A DNA stretch of 64,000 bases from Chloroflexota bacterium. Lineage in GTDB: Bacteria > Chloroflexota > Anaerolineae > Anaerolineales > Anaerolineaceae. Both the position numbers and the translations under genes were made by a program. Positions 19,370-29,200 of the stretch are shown piece after piece. The stretch is from assembly GCA_029561345.1 (NCBI GenBank), contig JAKQJC010000019.1:1-64000 (forward strand), given 5' to 3'. Under the pieces are notes generated by a model. It did not search any database and was not told the origin of the DNA. It saw only the letters and a program-made list of their open reading frames with translations. Numbering within the stretch: the first letter of the stretch is position 1; each line of letters opens with the position of its first letter.

Positions 19370-21186
19370 ACGGGTTCCTCCATTAGCTCATGCACCTGCT
19401 CAATATAAGCCAGCGATTGGTGCCGGAAGTAGGTGTTATACAGGGAGGCATAATGGCCGCCCTGGTTCATCAGTCCCAGATGGTTGCCCTGTTCAATGAT
19501 TCTGCCTTTTTCAATCACCAGAATGCGGTCCGCTGACCGTACCGTTGACAGGCGGTGAGCGATCAGAATGCTGGTGGATTGGTGCATGATCAGGTTCAAA
19601 GCCTGCTGGATCTGCCACTCAGTGAAGGGATCAATGCTGGCCGTGGCTTCGTCCAGAATGAAAATCGCTGGTTTCTGCACCAGCACCCGCATCAGTGAAA
19701 CAAGCTGCCTCTGGCCCATTGAAAGGCGCGCTCCACGCTCGCCCACCATTGTGTTCAGCCCATTCGGCAAAGTGTCCACCCATTCACCGTCGCCGATCTG
19801 TCGCGCCAGTTCCGCAATTTCGGCATCTGTCACACCAGGCCGCGCATAGCGAATGTTGTCAGCCACCGTTTCATTAAACAGGAAGGGCGTCTGCGAGACG
19901 ATCCCCAACTGGCGCCGGAATGAACCCAGCTCAAAATGGCGGATATCTATCCCATCGATGCGAATGCTGCCGCTCTGAAATTCATAGAAACGCGCCAGCA
20001 GCCGCGCCACGGAAGATTTTCCTGCGCCGGTATGCCCCACCAGCGCGATGGTTTCTCCGGGCTGGATGTGCAGGTTGAAATCGTCCAACACTGGCTCGTT
20101 GTTCTTGTAACGGAAACTCACATGTTCGAACTGGATCTCTCCGTGCAGTTCCGGCGCCGGCTGCTGGTCGCTCTGCACCACAGCCGCCTCGGCGTCAATC
20201 AGCGCGAACACGCGTTCACCCGCCGAAAGGCCGTTTTGCACCTGCGTCCAAAAAGACGAAAGGTTCATCACCGGAAAAAGGAAGCGGTCCAGCGATAACA
20301 AGAAAAGATACCATGCGCCCGCGGTCACCATTCCCTGGTAGGCCGAAATGCCGCCCGTGTAGATCATGAATGCGCTTGCCATCCCCCCCAGGGCATTCAA
20401 AGTTGGGAAAACGATGGTCAGCACCAGCCCGCGCCGCACATTGATGCGGTATGAGGTCAGGTTGGCTTCCGAAAAATCCCGGTAAATGCTCTGCTCCTGG
20501 CGAAAATTCTTGGCCACCGCAATCCCTGAAACGGTTTCTTTGATGGTGGCGTTGACGTTGGCCATGGCCCGCATACCCTGCCGGGTGGCCTTGCGCGCCA
20601 GTGAACGGTATGAAATGGCCAGAACAAAGATGATCGGCACCAGCGCCAGCAGATACAGGGTTAGCAGCGCATCGATCTGGAACAGCACCACCAGCAAAAT
20701 GCCCGCTTCAACGATCTGCGAAATCAAATCCACCACCAACTGCACAAGCTGGCCCAGGTCCTGAGTATCCGAAGTGATGCGTGAAGCAATTTTTCCCGAT
20801 GAGAACTCATCATAGAAGGAAAGATCATGTTCAGCAGCCGCCTTGAAGGCATCACCTGCCAGCTTCACCAGCACATTGCCCAGGGCGCGCACCATCAGAA
20901 CCCGGCTGCCCCAGTTGGCCAGCCACACCAGCACCCCCGTCACCAGCACGCTGAGGCCTATCAGAATCATGACCGTCGAAGACGAATTATCTCTTAATTG
21001 GTCCACCCCGCGCGCCACGATGATTGGCTGCAAGGCTGCCAGCCCGGCCACTGTCAGCACCAGGGCAGTGACTCCGGCCAGGCGGCCTTTCTCTGGTGCA
21101 AAATAACTTAAAATCCGCCTTACCAGAACCCTGTCCTGGTATTTGCGATCATATTTTTCTGTGTCGAGACCATCAAAGAAACCCAT
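19366..21186 (-). CDS. ABC exporter half-transporter, catalytic subunit
   Basis: 606 residues: exporter membrane domain with six helices (about 35-330), Walker A GHTGAGKS, a deviating signature LSMGQRQL, and Walker [13 protein letters not shown] with the catalytic Glu intact. Complementary to the partner at 17588-19369: this subunit supplies the good Walker B and the poor signature, so one composite site is consensus and the other degenerate. First gene of the two-gene operon. Confidence 0.93.
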   Translation of the reverse strand: MGFFDGLDTEKYDRKYQDRVLVRRILSYFAPEKGRLAGVTALVLTVAGLAALQPIIVARGVDQLRDNSSSTVMILIGLSVLVTGVLVWLANWGSRVLMVRALGNVLVKLAGDAFKAAAEHDLSFYDEFSSGKIASRITSDTQDLGQLVQLVVDLISQIVEAGILLVVLFQIDALLTLYLLALVPIIFVLAISYRSLARKATRQGMRAMANVNATIKETVSGIAVAKNFRQEQSIYRDFSEANLTSYRINVRRGLVLTIVFPTLNALGGMASAFMIYTGGISAYQGMVTAGAWYLFLLSLDRFLFPVMNLSSFWTQVQNGLSAGERVFALIDAEAAVVQSDQQPAPELHGEIQFEHVSFRYKNNEPVLDDFNLHIQPGETIALVGHTGAGKSSVARLLARFYEFQSGSIRIDGIDIRHFELGSFRRQLGIVSQTPFLFNETVADNIRYARPGVTDAEIAELARQIGDGEWVDTLPNGLNTMVGERGARLSMGQRQLVSLMRVLVQKPAIFILDEATASIDPFTEWQIQQALNLIMHQSTSILIAHRLSTVRSADRILVIEKGRIIEQGNHLGLMNQGGHYASLYNTYFRHQSLAYIEQVHELMEEPV

Positions 21187-21322
21187 CTTGCACCTGCTTT
21201 CTAATTTGAAACGATTGATTATAATCGCAATCTGAAAATCCGCGGCCCTGAAAAAAGAAAATCACCCCACCCACGCCAATCTCACTTTCTGTTCACCGCA
21301 TCCATTCAATGACCCAAATTCC

Positions 21323-21351
21323 TTGATCGCTGGCCTTATTTCATCTATAAT
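21323..21351 (+). promoter_or_regulatory. strong sigma-A-type promoter of the DEAD-box helicase
   Basis: TTGATC at 21323-21328 and TATAAT at 21346-21351 with an ideal 17-bp spacer. Transcription should start near 21358, which excludes upstream in-frame ATGs at 21323 and 21350 and fixes the helicase start at 21461 after a ~100-nt leader. Confidence 0.8.
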
Positions 21352-21403
21352 GAAGGCGAAAGGGTTTTCCGCCCCCAATGAATTATTACCTAAACCATCC
21401 TTG

Positions 21404-21434
21404 GCAGGCAGGGCTTTACTCCCTGCCCGCTTTT
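21404..21434 (+). terminator. terminator-like hairpin in the helicase leader (possible attenuator)
   Basis: GCAGGCAGGG (21404-21413) pairs with CCCTGCCCGC (21421-21430) with one mismatch, loop CTTTACT, followed at once by TTTT. It lies between promoter and start codon, so it could terminate or pause transcripts before the gene. A smaller GC hairpin (GGCG...CGCC, about 21355-21374) precedes it. Confidence 0.6.
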
Positions 21435-21460
21435 CTGAATCGAGATTGAAAGTAGCAAAC

Positions 21461-22942
21461 ATGAACTCTATTGATGAGACTCCCAATCAGGAAAATCTAT
21501 CTCCTGTGGATAAGCACAGCCCCACTCTCCCCGAAGCCAGCCTCGCCGACCTGCCGGAACACCTGCAGCAGGGCGCCATCCGCGCTGGATGGCCTCAGTT
21601 GATGCCGGTGCAGGCCAAAGCCATCCCCTATCTGTATTCTCGCCGCGACATGATGATCCAATCGCGCACCGGCAGCGGCAAAACCGGCGCTTATGTGCTG
21701 CCTCTGCTGGATATGATCAACCCCCTCGAAAAAAACACCCAGGCCCTGGTGCTGGTTCCCACCCGCGAACTGGCCACCCAGGTGGCGCATGAAGCCGGAA
21801 TTCTGGGCAGCGCCACCCAGGTTCACACCACCGCCATTTACGGCGGCGTGGGTTACCGCCAGCAGCTCGATGCGCTGGCTCAGGGCGCCCACCTGGTGGT
21901 CGGCACACCCGGCCGCATCCTTGACCACCTGCTCAAACGCTCGCTCAACCTTAAAAACCTGAAGTTTCTGGTCTTTGACGAGGCCGACCGCATGTTGTCC
22001 ATGGGGTTCTACCCGGATATGCGCCGCATTCAATCCTACCTTCCCGAAACAGACATCAGCACCTATATGTTTTCCGCCACTTTCCCGGCCGCTGTGCTGC
22101 GCCTCACCGGGCAGTTCATGCGCCAGCCCGGCATGCTGAACCTCAGTACTGACCACGTTCATGTCGCTGAAACAGAGCATATTTACTACCAGGTGCAGGG
22201 TATGGACAAGGACCGCAGCCTGGTCCGCATTATCGAAGCTGAAAACCCGCTTTCGGCCATCATCTTCTGCAACACCAAGGACCGTGTGGCCTATATCACC
22301 GCCGTCCTGCAGCGTTTTGGTTATGACGCGGACGACCTGACTTCGGATCTGGCGCAGAACGCCCGTGAGAAGGTGCTGGAACGGGTGCGCCAGGGAAAGC
22401 TGCGTTTTCTGGTGGCCACCGATGTTGCCGCCCGCGGCATTGACCTGCCCGAACTGTCGCATGTGTTCCAATATGAACCTCCTGAAGACCCCGAAGCCTA
22501 TATTCACCGCGCCGGACGCACCGGGCGCGCCGGCGGATCCGGCACCGCTATCACCCTCGTCAACGTGCTGGAGCGCCCCCTCCTGATGCGCATTGCCAGG
22601 CAGTTTAACGTCCCCCTGCAGGAAAAAGCCGTGCCCAATGACGAAGATGTGCAAAAAATTGTATCTGAACGCGTGATCGCCCTGCTGGAAGCCCGCCTGC
22701 GCGACCGCGACCGCCTGCAAATCGAGCGCATGGCCCGTTTTGCCCCCCTGGTTCACAGCCTGGGCGAAAGCGAAGATGAATCTAGCCTGCTGACCATGCT
22801 GCTGGATGACTTCTATCAGACCACCTTCCATGCGCCCATTGTTCCGCCCGCCGAAGAAAAAAACATCAGCCGGCCGTCTGGTGGAAGAAGCGGTTCCGGC
22901 CGCCGTTCCGCCAACCGCCGTCATGGTGGGCCGAGATATTAA
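21461..22942 (+). CDS. DEAD-box ATP-dependent RNA helicase
   Basis: 493 residues. Motif I SRTGSGKT, Ia PTRELA, Ib TPGR, II DEAD (VFDEADRML), III SAT (FSATF), IV IIFCNT, V TDVAARGID, VI HRAGRTGR, all in order. The C-terminal tail is Gly/Arg/Ser-rich (SGGRSGSGRRSANRR), a typical RNA-binding extension. It unwinds short RNA duplexes, acting in ribosome assembly or RNA decay, often during cold. Start placed at ATG 21461 from the promoter position; no strong Shine-Dalgarno sequence precedes it. Confidence 0.95.
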   Translation: MNSIDETPNQENLSPVDKHSPTLPEASLADLPEHLQQGAIRAGWPQLMPVQAKAIPYLYSRRDMMIQSRTGSGKTGAYVLPLLDMINPLEKNTQALVLVPTRELATQVAHEAGILGSATQVHTTAIYGGVGYRQQLDALAQGAHLVVGTPGRILDHLLKRSLNLKNLKFLVFDEADRMLSMGFYPDMRRIQSYLPETDISTYMFSATFPAAVLRLTGQFMRQPGMLNLSTDHVHVAETEHIYYQVQGMDKDRSLVRIIEAENPLSAIIFCNTKDRVAYITAVLQRFGYDADDLTSDLAQNAREKVLERVRQGKLRFLVATDVAARGIDLPELSHVFQYEPPEDPEAYIHRAGRTGRAGGSGTAITLVNVLERPLLMRIARQFNVPLQEKAVPNDEDVQKIVSERVIALLEARLRDRDRLQIERMARFAPLVHSLGESEDESSLLTMLLDDFYQTTFHAPIVPPAEEKNISRPSGGRSGSGRRSANRRHGGPRY

Positions 22943-22957
22943 ATGACTCAATCTGAT

Positions 22958-22986
22958 AAAAAACAGCCCGCATTGGGCTGTTTTTT
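22958..22986. terminator. bidirectional intrinsic terminator
   Basis: 12-bp perfect stem AAAAAACAGCCC (22958-22969) / GGGCTGTTTTTT (22975-22986), loop GCATT, between the convergent helicase and MerR genes. Confidence 0.92.
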
Positions 22987-22994
22987 CATGAGAA

Positions 22995-23750
22995 TTATTC
23001 TCCCGTCTGAATGCGCTCTTCCAGCAAACGGATGAGGCGTTCAGCCAGTTCCATCTGCTCCACCAGGGTGGACAGCCAGCGGTCCGCCGCTGAATACACA
23101 TCCTCGTCAGGCCCTGGGGTATCCAACGCCTGACGCAGGCCGTTTATCTCGCCCCTGTCCAGCCGATTCATCATTCGCAAAATGGCCATAAAGCCATACC
23201 CGGCGCTGCGCAGCATTCGGATCACCCGCAGGCGGGCAATTTCCACCTGAGAGTACTGCCGGTAACCGCTCTCTTCATCCCGCGGCACCTCCACCAATCC
23301 ATTTCGTTCCCAGTTGCGCAGCATATCTACGCTGATATTCAGCAAATGCGCGGTGTCGCCAATGCGCATCAGGCACGAGGTGCTGTCTGTGGGCATGCCC
23401 TGCGCCCAGCGTTCCAGCATGCTGACAGCCGCTTCTGCCTGGGCCTGTTCAGAGGCGACAATGGCCTGATGCTGATAGGCCAGTTCCAGCGCGCCGCCCA
23501 GGTCTCCAGTGGCGGCATATTTCACCAACTGCACCACCGAATGCCTGATCTTTTTTCCAGGGTAAGTTGTGTTCAACGCCAGACGCGCCAGACGCATCTG
23601 GTTAAGATGCGTCCGCGTGTATAAACGATATCCCTTGCTGTTGCGCGGCACTGGTGGCAGAAAACCCCATGCCTCATATATACGCACCGTGTTGGGGTGG
23701 CATCCCACCTCGCGCGCAATTTTTGCTGTACTCAGCCGGTTATAAGGCAT
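22995..23750 (-). CDS. tandem MerR-type transcriptional regulator
   Basis: 251 residues with two MerR-like winged-helix DNA-binding segments: one at the N-terminus (KIAREVGCHPNTVRIYEAWG, then GYRLYT; residues ~9-50) and a second in the middle (IGDTAHLLNISVDMLRNWER, then GYRQYS; residues ~122-165). A helical stretch follows. Ordinary MerR proteins have one such domain and dimerise. Starts 1 bp after the mannose-6-phosphate isomerase stop, so it is translationally coupled to it and may regulate that operon. No effector-binding cysteines of metal-sensing MerR proteins are apparent. Confidence 0.88.
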   Translation of the reverse strand: MPYNRLSTAKIAREVGCHPNTVRIYEAWGFLPPVPRNSKGYRLYTRTHLNQMRLARLALNTTYPGKKIRHSVVQLVKYAATGDLGGALELAYQHQAIVASEQAQAEAAVSMLERWAQGMPTDSTSCLMRIGDTAHLLNISVDMLRNWERNGLVEVPRDEESGYRQYSQVEIARLRVIRMLRSAGYGFMAILRMMNRLDRGEINGLRQALDTPGPDEDVYSAADRWLSTLVEQMELAERLIRLLEERIQTGE

Positions 23751-23751
23751 C

Positions 23752-24696
23752 CTAATGCGCCTTTGCCATTAAAACCCGTCCCCCATTGCATGTGGCCAGA
23801 CGGTACCGCCGTAATTGAGCCGGAATCAGCAGACTCTGCCTTTCCTCCAGTTTCGCCCGCCAGCCATCGCCGGCCAGTTCAGCCTCTCCGCTCACCGCCG
23901 TGAGCGCATGAAAAGAGTCTCCTTCCGTGTCCATGTCGAACCCTGCTGAAACCCCCATCAGCATGGATAAATGAAAATATGGACAGTTGAGCAGAGAATA
24001 TTGGCCAATAAAGGTATCATCTGGTGGGGGTACCAGTTTTCCAGTCAGGTCAGGGCGCGCCGCCTGCAGGGATTTTTGAATATGCAATGGACGCTGGGGC
24101 GTTTCCGGCCGGTCCCAATCCCACACCCGGTAGGTCCAGTCAGAGGTTTGCTGAACCTCATAAGCCAGCAGGCCAGGACCCAGAGCGTGGATCATACCCG
24201 GTTCAATGAGGATGGCGTCTCCGCTTTTCACGGTCAGACGCTGCATCTCGTTCAGCAGTTTTCTGCTGTGCATGGCCTGCTGCATTTGCTCCGGAAGGGT
24301 ACCGGGTTTCAGACCGCACAAAATCTCCGCACCTGGTTCAGCTTCCAAAAAATACCAACCCTCCATCTTCCCAAACTGTCCCTCACCTTCCAGTTCTCGG
24401 GCCGTGCGGTCATCAGGATGCACTTGAAGAGAAAGCCACTGCGCGCAGTCCAGCAACTTGATCAACAAGGGAAACCTGGTGCCGGTGTGGGCAACCACTT
24501 TTTTCCCAAGCAGGGCCGCTCCTGTTTCTCTGGCCGCTTCGGCCAGACTTCTTCCAGCCAGGCTTCCAGTGATAATCTTGTCTTCAGCATAAATGGCCCA
24601 CATTTCCGCAGTAGGTGTTACACCCGGGCGCAGCCTGCTTCCCCCCCAAACGTAATCGCGATATTGCGGTTCTAGAAAAATGGGTTCTTTGAACAT
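23752..24696 (-). CDS. manA: mannose-6-phosphate isomerase, class I
   Basis: 314 residues, the length of the short bacterial ManA type. It interconverts mannose 6-phosphate and fructose 6-phosphate. Zinc-site landmarks: LQVHPDD at about 96-102, TAEMWAI near residue 30, and GMIHALGPGLLAYEVQQTSD with the later His and Glu ligands, then RVWDWDR. Start at ATG 24696 (MFKEPIFLEP) matches the family N-terminus, with AGGA upstream; the frame is open for 76 more codons, but those do not look like the family. Confidence 0.9.
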   Translation of the reverse strand: MFKEPIFLEPQYRDYVWGGSRLRPGVTPTAEMWAIYAEDKIITGSLAGRSLAEAARETGAALLGKKVVAHTGTRFPLLIKLLDCAQWLSLQVHPDDRTARELEGEGQFGKMEGWYFLEAEPGAEILCGLKPGTLPEQMQQAMHSRKLLNEMQRLTVKSGDAILIEPGMIHALGPGLLAYEVQQTSDWTYRVWDWDRPETPQRPLHIQKSLQAARPDLTGKLVPPPDDTFIGQYSLLNCPYFHLSMLMGVSAGFDMDTEGDSFHALTAVSGEAELAGDGWRAKLEERQSLLIPAQLRRYRLATCNGGRVLMAKAH

Positions 24697-24837
24697 ATGA
24701 TCCGATCCTGTTTGCAATTTTGGCATTATTATATCACTGCCTGAGAGCGCCTTCTCCAAGTAAAACATCCTGTCACAAAACGGTTTCTTCAGTACATTTT
24801 TTATTTCTGCTTCATAGCAGCCAAGATTAAAATGCAC

Positions 24838-24843
24838 TATAAT
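24838..24843 (+). promoter_or_regulatory. -10 box upstream of sensor lipoprotein gene
   Basis: TATAAT at 24838-24843, about 45 bp upstream of the start codon at 24889. No convincing -35 hexamer, so an activator may be needed. RBS GGAGG follows, 5 bp from the ATG. Confidence 0.4.
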
Positions 24844-24888
24844 CAATTCATGATGTTCCGGAATTCTGACCAAAATGTGGAGGTATAA

Positions 24889-26223
24889 ATGGTTCTGACT
24901 GGTTCGAGGAAAGCCCGCATCCATCTCATACTCATCAACCTCATTCTGTCATTGGTAACCGGTTGTGTCTCTCCGGCAACGCCCTTGCCGCCACCTTCGG
25001 CGCTTCCGCCCACGCCGGTCAAGGAGCGTTCGGTCTCTCTGGTGATGGGTTCATGGCGCACCGATGATGTGGAACAGATGAACCGCATTCTGGCAAAATT
25101 CCATGAGTCCCACTCCAACATCACCATACAATATGACCCTACCATTGCCACGGAATATGATGCCGCCTTGCTGGCTCAGCTTGAAGCCGGCACAGGCCCT
25201 GACCTGTTTTACCTGCGTTCATACGCCATTTCCCGATCTCTCTATGACAAGGGCTACCTGCTTCCACTGGATTCCGTGCCAGGTCTGAAAGAAAATTTTT
25301 CAATTCAAATGCGCGCGCCCTGGGCCACGGATGACGGCATTTCATACGGAATGCCGTATATTGCCACCGGACACGGCATTTATTATAATCAGGATCTCTT
25401 TAACAAACTCAATATAGAGGTGCCCGGCACCTGGGAAGACCTGATGGCCGCCGCAGAGAAAATCAAGGCAGCTGGATATATTCCCTTTGCCAATGCTACC
25501 GGCGATTCCTGGACCATGGCAGAGCTGGTGTTTATGAACGTCGCGCCTAATTTTATTGGCGGGTACGATGGTCGCATGGCTTACCTTTCAGGCAACCGCT
25601 GCTTCAATGATGCGCATATCGTGGCCGCTTTTCAGGGCGTCAAAGACCTCTCCAAATATTTTCCGGATAATCAGGCGGCGCTCAAATATGGCGACAGTCA
25701 GCAGTTGTTTCTGCAGGGCAAAGCAGCCATGTGGTTGAGCGGTTCATGGGATATTCTCTTCTTTGAATCCAACAAACCGGCCTTTGCCTGGAACGTCTTT
25801 GCTCCCCCTCCCCCAAAAGGCCAACCGCCTTATTTTACCTTCCACCTCGATGCCGGCATGGGCGTCAATGCCTCCAGTCAATACAAAAAAGAAGCCCTTG
25901 AATTCATGGAATGGATGACCACACAGGAATTCGCCAGTCTGCTGGGTAATGAATTTCCTGGTTTTTTCCCCATGCACAGCCAGATGCCGCCCCTGACCAA
26001 TGCACACGCTCAATCCTTCCTGGCTCTGAAGGAAGGCCGCGGCACCGATGTGCGCTTTGCCTGGGAGAAAATCCGCGACGGCAGCCCCAGCGCCTATGAT
26101 TTGATTGAATCTGCTTCAGTGGATATTGCCAACGGCATCCGCACCCCTCAACAGGCCGCTGATGCTTTGCAGGCCGGCCTGGCAAAATGGTTTATACCCG
26201 CCCAAAATTGTCAGACTAAATGA
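24889..26223 (+). CDS. sugar-binding lipoprotein coupled to a hybrid histidine kinase
   Basis: 444 residues, family 1 solute-binding protein with lipoprotein signal (LILSLVTGC) and a short Pro-rich linker. The fold begins VSLVMGSWRTDD and shares many segments with the importer receptor at 6380 (APWATD, GIYYNQDLF, TWEDLMAAAEKIKAAG, GNEFPGFFP). Unlike that paralogue, it has no permease genes. Its TGA overlaps the start of the kinase gene (ATGA at 26220-26223), so it is made together with the sensor. It most likely binds an extracellular sugar and presents it to the kinase's outer domain rather than importing it. RBS GGAGG. Confidence 0.92.
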   Translation: MVLTGSRKARIHLILINLILSLVTGCVSPATPLPPPSALPPTPVKERSVSLVMGSWRTDDVEQMNRILAKFHESHSNITIQYDPTIATEYDAALLAQLEAGTGPDLFYLRSYAISRSLYDKGYLLPLDSVPGLKENFSIQMRAPWATDDGISYGMPYIATGHGIYYNQDLFNKLNIEVPGTWEDLMAAAEKIKAAGYIPFANATGDSWTMAELVFMNVAPNFIGGYDGRMAYLSGNRCFNDAHIVAAFQGVKDLSKYFPDNQAALKYGDSQQLFLQGKAAMWLSGSWDILFFESNKPAFAWNVFAPPPPKGQPPYFTFHLDAGMGVNASSQYKKEALEFMEWMTTQEFASLLGNEFPGFFPMHSQMPPLTNAHAQSFLALKEGRGTDVRFAWEKIRDGSPSAYDLIESASVDIANGIRTPQQAADALQAGLAKWFIPAQNCQTK

Positions 26224-29200
26224 AAATCTGGTCCATCATCAACCAAAAGCTCAGCACAAAGATTATCATCGGATATCTATTTGTATTGCTGATGATGCTC
26301 TGGTTCGGGCTGAATGCCATTGGCCAGCTGGATCGCATCAATGCCACCGTCTCCAATTTAACTCAGCGGCTGGATGCCGATAAAACCTTTGCTCATGATA
26401 TTGCCACTTACTTTGCGCTTGCCCGCCATGAAGCGCATAATTATACCCATCAGGCCAATCAATTATCGCTGGATTCCTACAACGAGAAAATCAGTAATTT
26501 AAAAAATCTGCTCATCCGCGCAAATCAGGAAGTGACTGACCCTGAATATCAACAGGAATTTTATTCCATTTATGAAAATGTGATTGAATATGACCAGGTT
26601 TTTTCCCAGGTCGCCAGCCTGACGGCTCATATCCGCGATACCGATGCCCAGGTGCTCAATTTTCAGGCGCTTGTTTTTGAGAATAACCTCACCGCTTTGC
26701 GCGTGTATATCAATTCGCTTTCAGATCCCAGAGCCTTTCTCGCCTTCGGCAATATCCAATCTGCGTATGACACCATGCGCATTAATACACTGAAATATCT
26801 TGCGAACGGCGATGAAAGATACACCATTCTCATCATCCGCAATTTCAACGACGCTCAGACCGCTTTGCTGGACCTGGAAAAATCCCTTCAGGAACCTAAT
26901 CAGAACATTGAAGCGGCCCAATCAGCCCTGGAAAGCTACGATAAGGGCACAAAAATGATTCAGGCCGATCAAAAATTGCTCCGCAGTCTGACCCGCGACC
27001 AGATGAATATCCTCGATGAAAAGATCAACACTGCCAGCAGCGCACTGATCACCCAAATTGAAGCCCGATTTAAAGAGCAAAATGAGCTTTCCCAAGAATT
27101 GGTCAACCAAACCCGCCTGACCCTTGCCCTGACCACAGTGGCGGTCATCATCCTCAGCCTGGTTTTGGGGATCACCATCTCTTATCGCATCACAAAACCA
27201 CTCCAACTGGTCATGGAAACCTCAAAACAGATTGCCAATACCGATCTGGCAAACCTGACTGCCCAAATGGACCGCCTCACCCAGGGTGATATCCGCCTCG
27301 ACCTGGATATCTCTGCCCGTCCCTTGCACATTAACCTGAAAGATGAAGTGGGTCAGATGGCCCAGGCCTTTGATGAGATCATTTTCCGCCTCCATGACAC
27401 GGAAAAGGCTTTTGATCAAATGGCCTCCTATTTGAATGAAATGGCAGATGCCGCTCTGACGGTGGCCCAGGGCAATCTCAATATTGAAATTGAGCCGCGA
27501 TCCGAAAAGGACGTTCTTGCCAATGCCTTATCCACCATGGTCAGAAATTTACGGGAAGCCCGCAAAAACCTGCTGTCACAAATGGGCCGTCTGGATACCC
27601 TGCGGCAAATTGACAGCCGGATCACCACAAGCCGCGACTTGAGTTCCACGCTGAAATTCCTGCTTGACCAGACCCTCTCGCTGCTTTCATTTTCGGCTGG
27701 CGAGATTTTTTCTTATGACTCCCAAACGGAAGAATTCCAGTCTCTCATTCGTGTCAACCTTCCAGAACCCTTCACCAGCGATCTTCAAAATGCGTTGATC
27801 AAACGCTGCCTTCCTGACATTGCCTTTCAAAACAGGCAAATTACCCTGAATGATTTGCACTCCTGCTATGAAATGACCTGGACCTGGCCCTTTGATTACC
27901 TGATTGCTATTCCCCTGCGGGTCCAAAACGAATGCCGCGGCCTGATGATCATTTATTCAAATCATCCCGTGCCTGAAGGGGATGAAAGCGACTTTCTTGA
28001 TACCTTAAGCGGTCAGGCTGCCATTGCCATCGATAACTCGGAATTGGTGCGCGGACTGGAAAACCGGGTGGTTCAGCGCACCCTTGAACTGCAAAAATCT
28101 CAACAATACTTTGAAGCCCTGATTAATAACAATCCTGTCGCCATCCTGGTGCAAAATTTTGACGGAAGCATTGCAAGCTGGAATCCCGCCGCAGAACAAC
28201 TATTCGGCTGGAAAGCGGAAGAGGTCATCGGGAAAAACCTGGATGCGGTGGTAGCCTCGACGAAATATCTTCAGGAAGCCCAGGCCATCACCCGCCATAC
28301 TTATGATAAAGACACCGGTGTCTATCACACCACCGCCCGGCGGGTCCGCAAAGACGGCAGCGAGGTTGATGTGGCCATTTCCGGTGTGCCGATCATCGTA
28401 GAAGGTCAGCGCGTGGGTGTTCTGGCCATTTACTATGATATTTCGGAGCTGCAAAAAGCCAGGCAAGTTGCTGAAGAAGCCACCCGCACCAAATCCGAAT
28501 TTCTTGCCAATATGAGCCACGAAATTCGCACCCCCATGAACGGCGTGGTTGGCATGACCAGCCTGCTGATGGATACCCCGCTTACCCCAACCCAACAGAA
28601 TTATGTTGAAACCATCCGGGTCAGCGCCGAAAGCCTGCTGACCATTATCAATGAAATCCTTGATTTTTCAAAAATTGAAGCCGGCCGCATGGAATTGGAC
28701 AACCAGCCCTTTGATTTACGCCTGTGCATTGAAAGTGCCCTCGATCTGGTAGCCCACCATGCCGCCTCCAAACACCTTGAGTTGGGTTACCTGATGGCGA
28801 CTGGCGTACCTGAATTTATCATTGGGGATGTCACCCGTCTCAGGCAAATTCTGGTCAATCTGTTAAGCAATGCGGTGAAATTTACAGACCAGGGAGAAGT
28901 GGTGGTCAATGTCTATGCCACAACCCACTTCTCAGATGATATTACCCATGTCCCCGATATTTTAATCCATTTCTCAGTCAGAGATACAGGTCTGGGTATT
29001 CCGATGGATCGGGTCAACCGTCTTTTCCAATCTTTCAGCCAGATCGATTCTTCCACCACGCGAAAATTTGGCGGCACCGGCCTGGGTTTGGCCATTTCCA
29101 AACGTCTGGCAGAAATGATGGGAGGTAGAATATGGGTCGAAAGCCCCGGCATTCCTGGTGAAGGCTCCACCTTTCATTTCACCATTCAGACAAAAATCGC

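Noticed and set aside
21323-21460. 46-residue N-terminal extension of the DEAD-box helicase
   Set aside because: The promoter lies inside it and the translated residues do not resemble helicase sequence.
21497-23101. 534-codon minus-strand frame across the DEAD-box helicase
   Set aside because: Runs antisense through all helicase motifs and the terminator; low-complexity Gly/Gln/His translation, no RBS.
24697-24924. 76-residue N-terminal extension of mannose-6-phosphate isomerase
   Set aside because: Family proteins begin at MFKEPIFLEP; the extension overlaps the divergent lipoprotein's promoter region.
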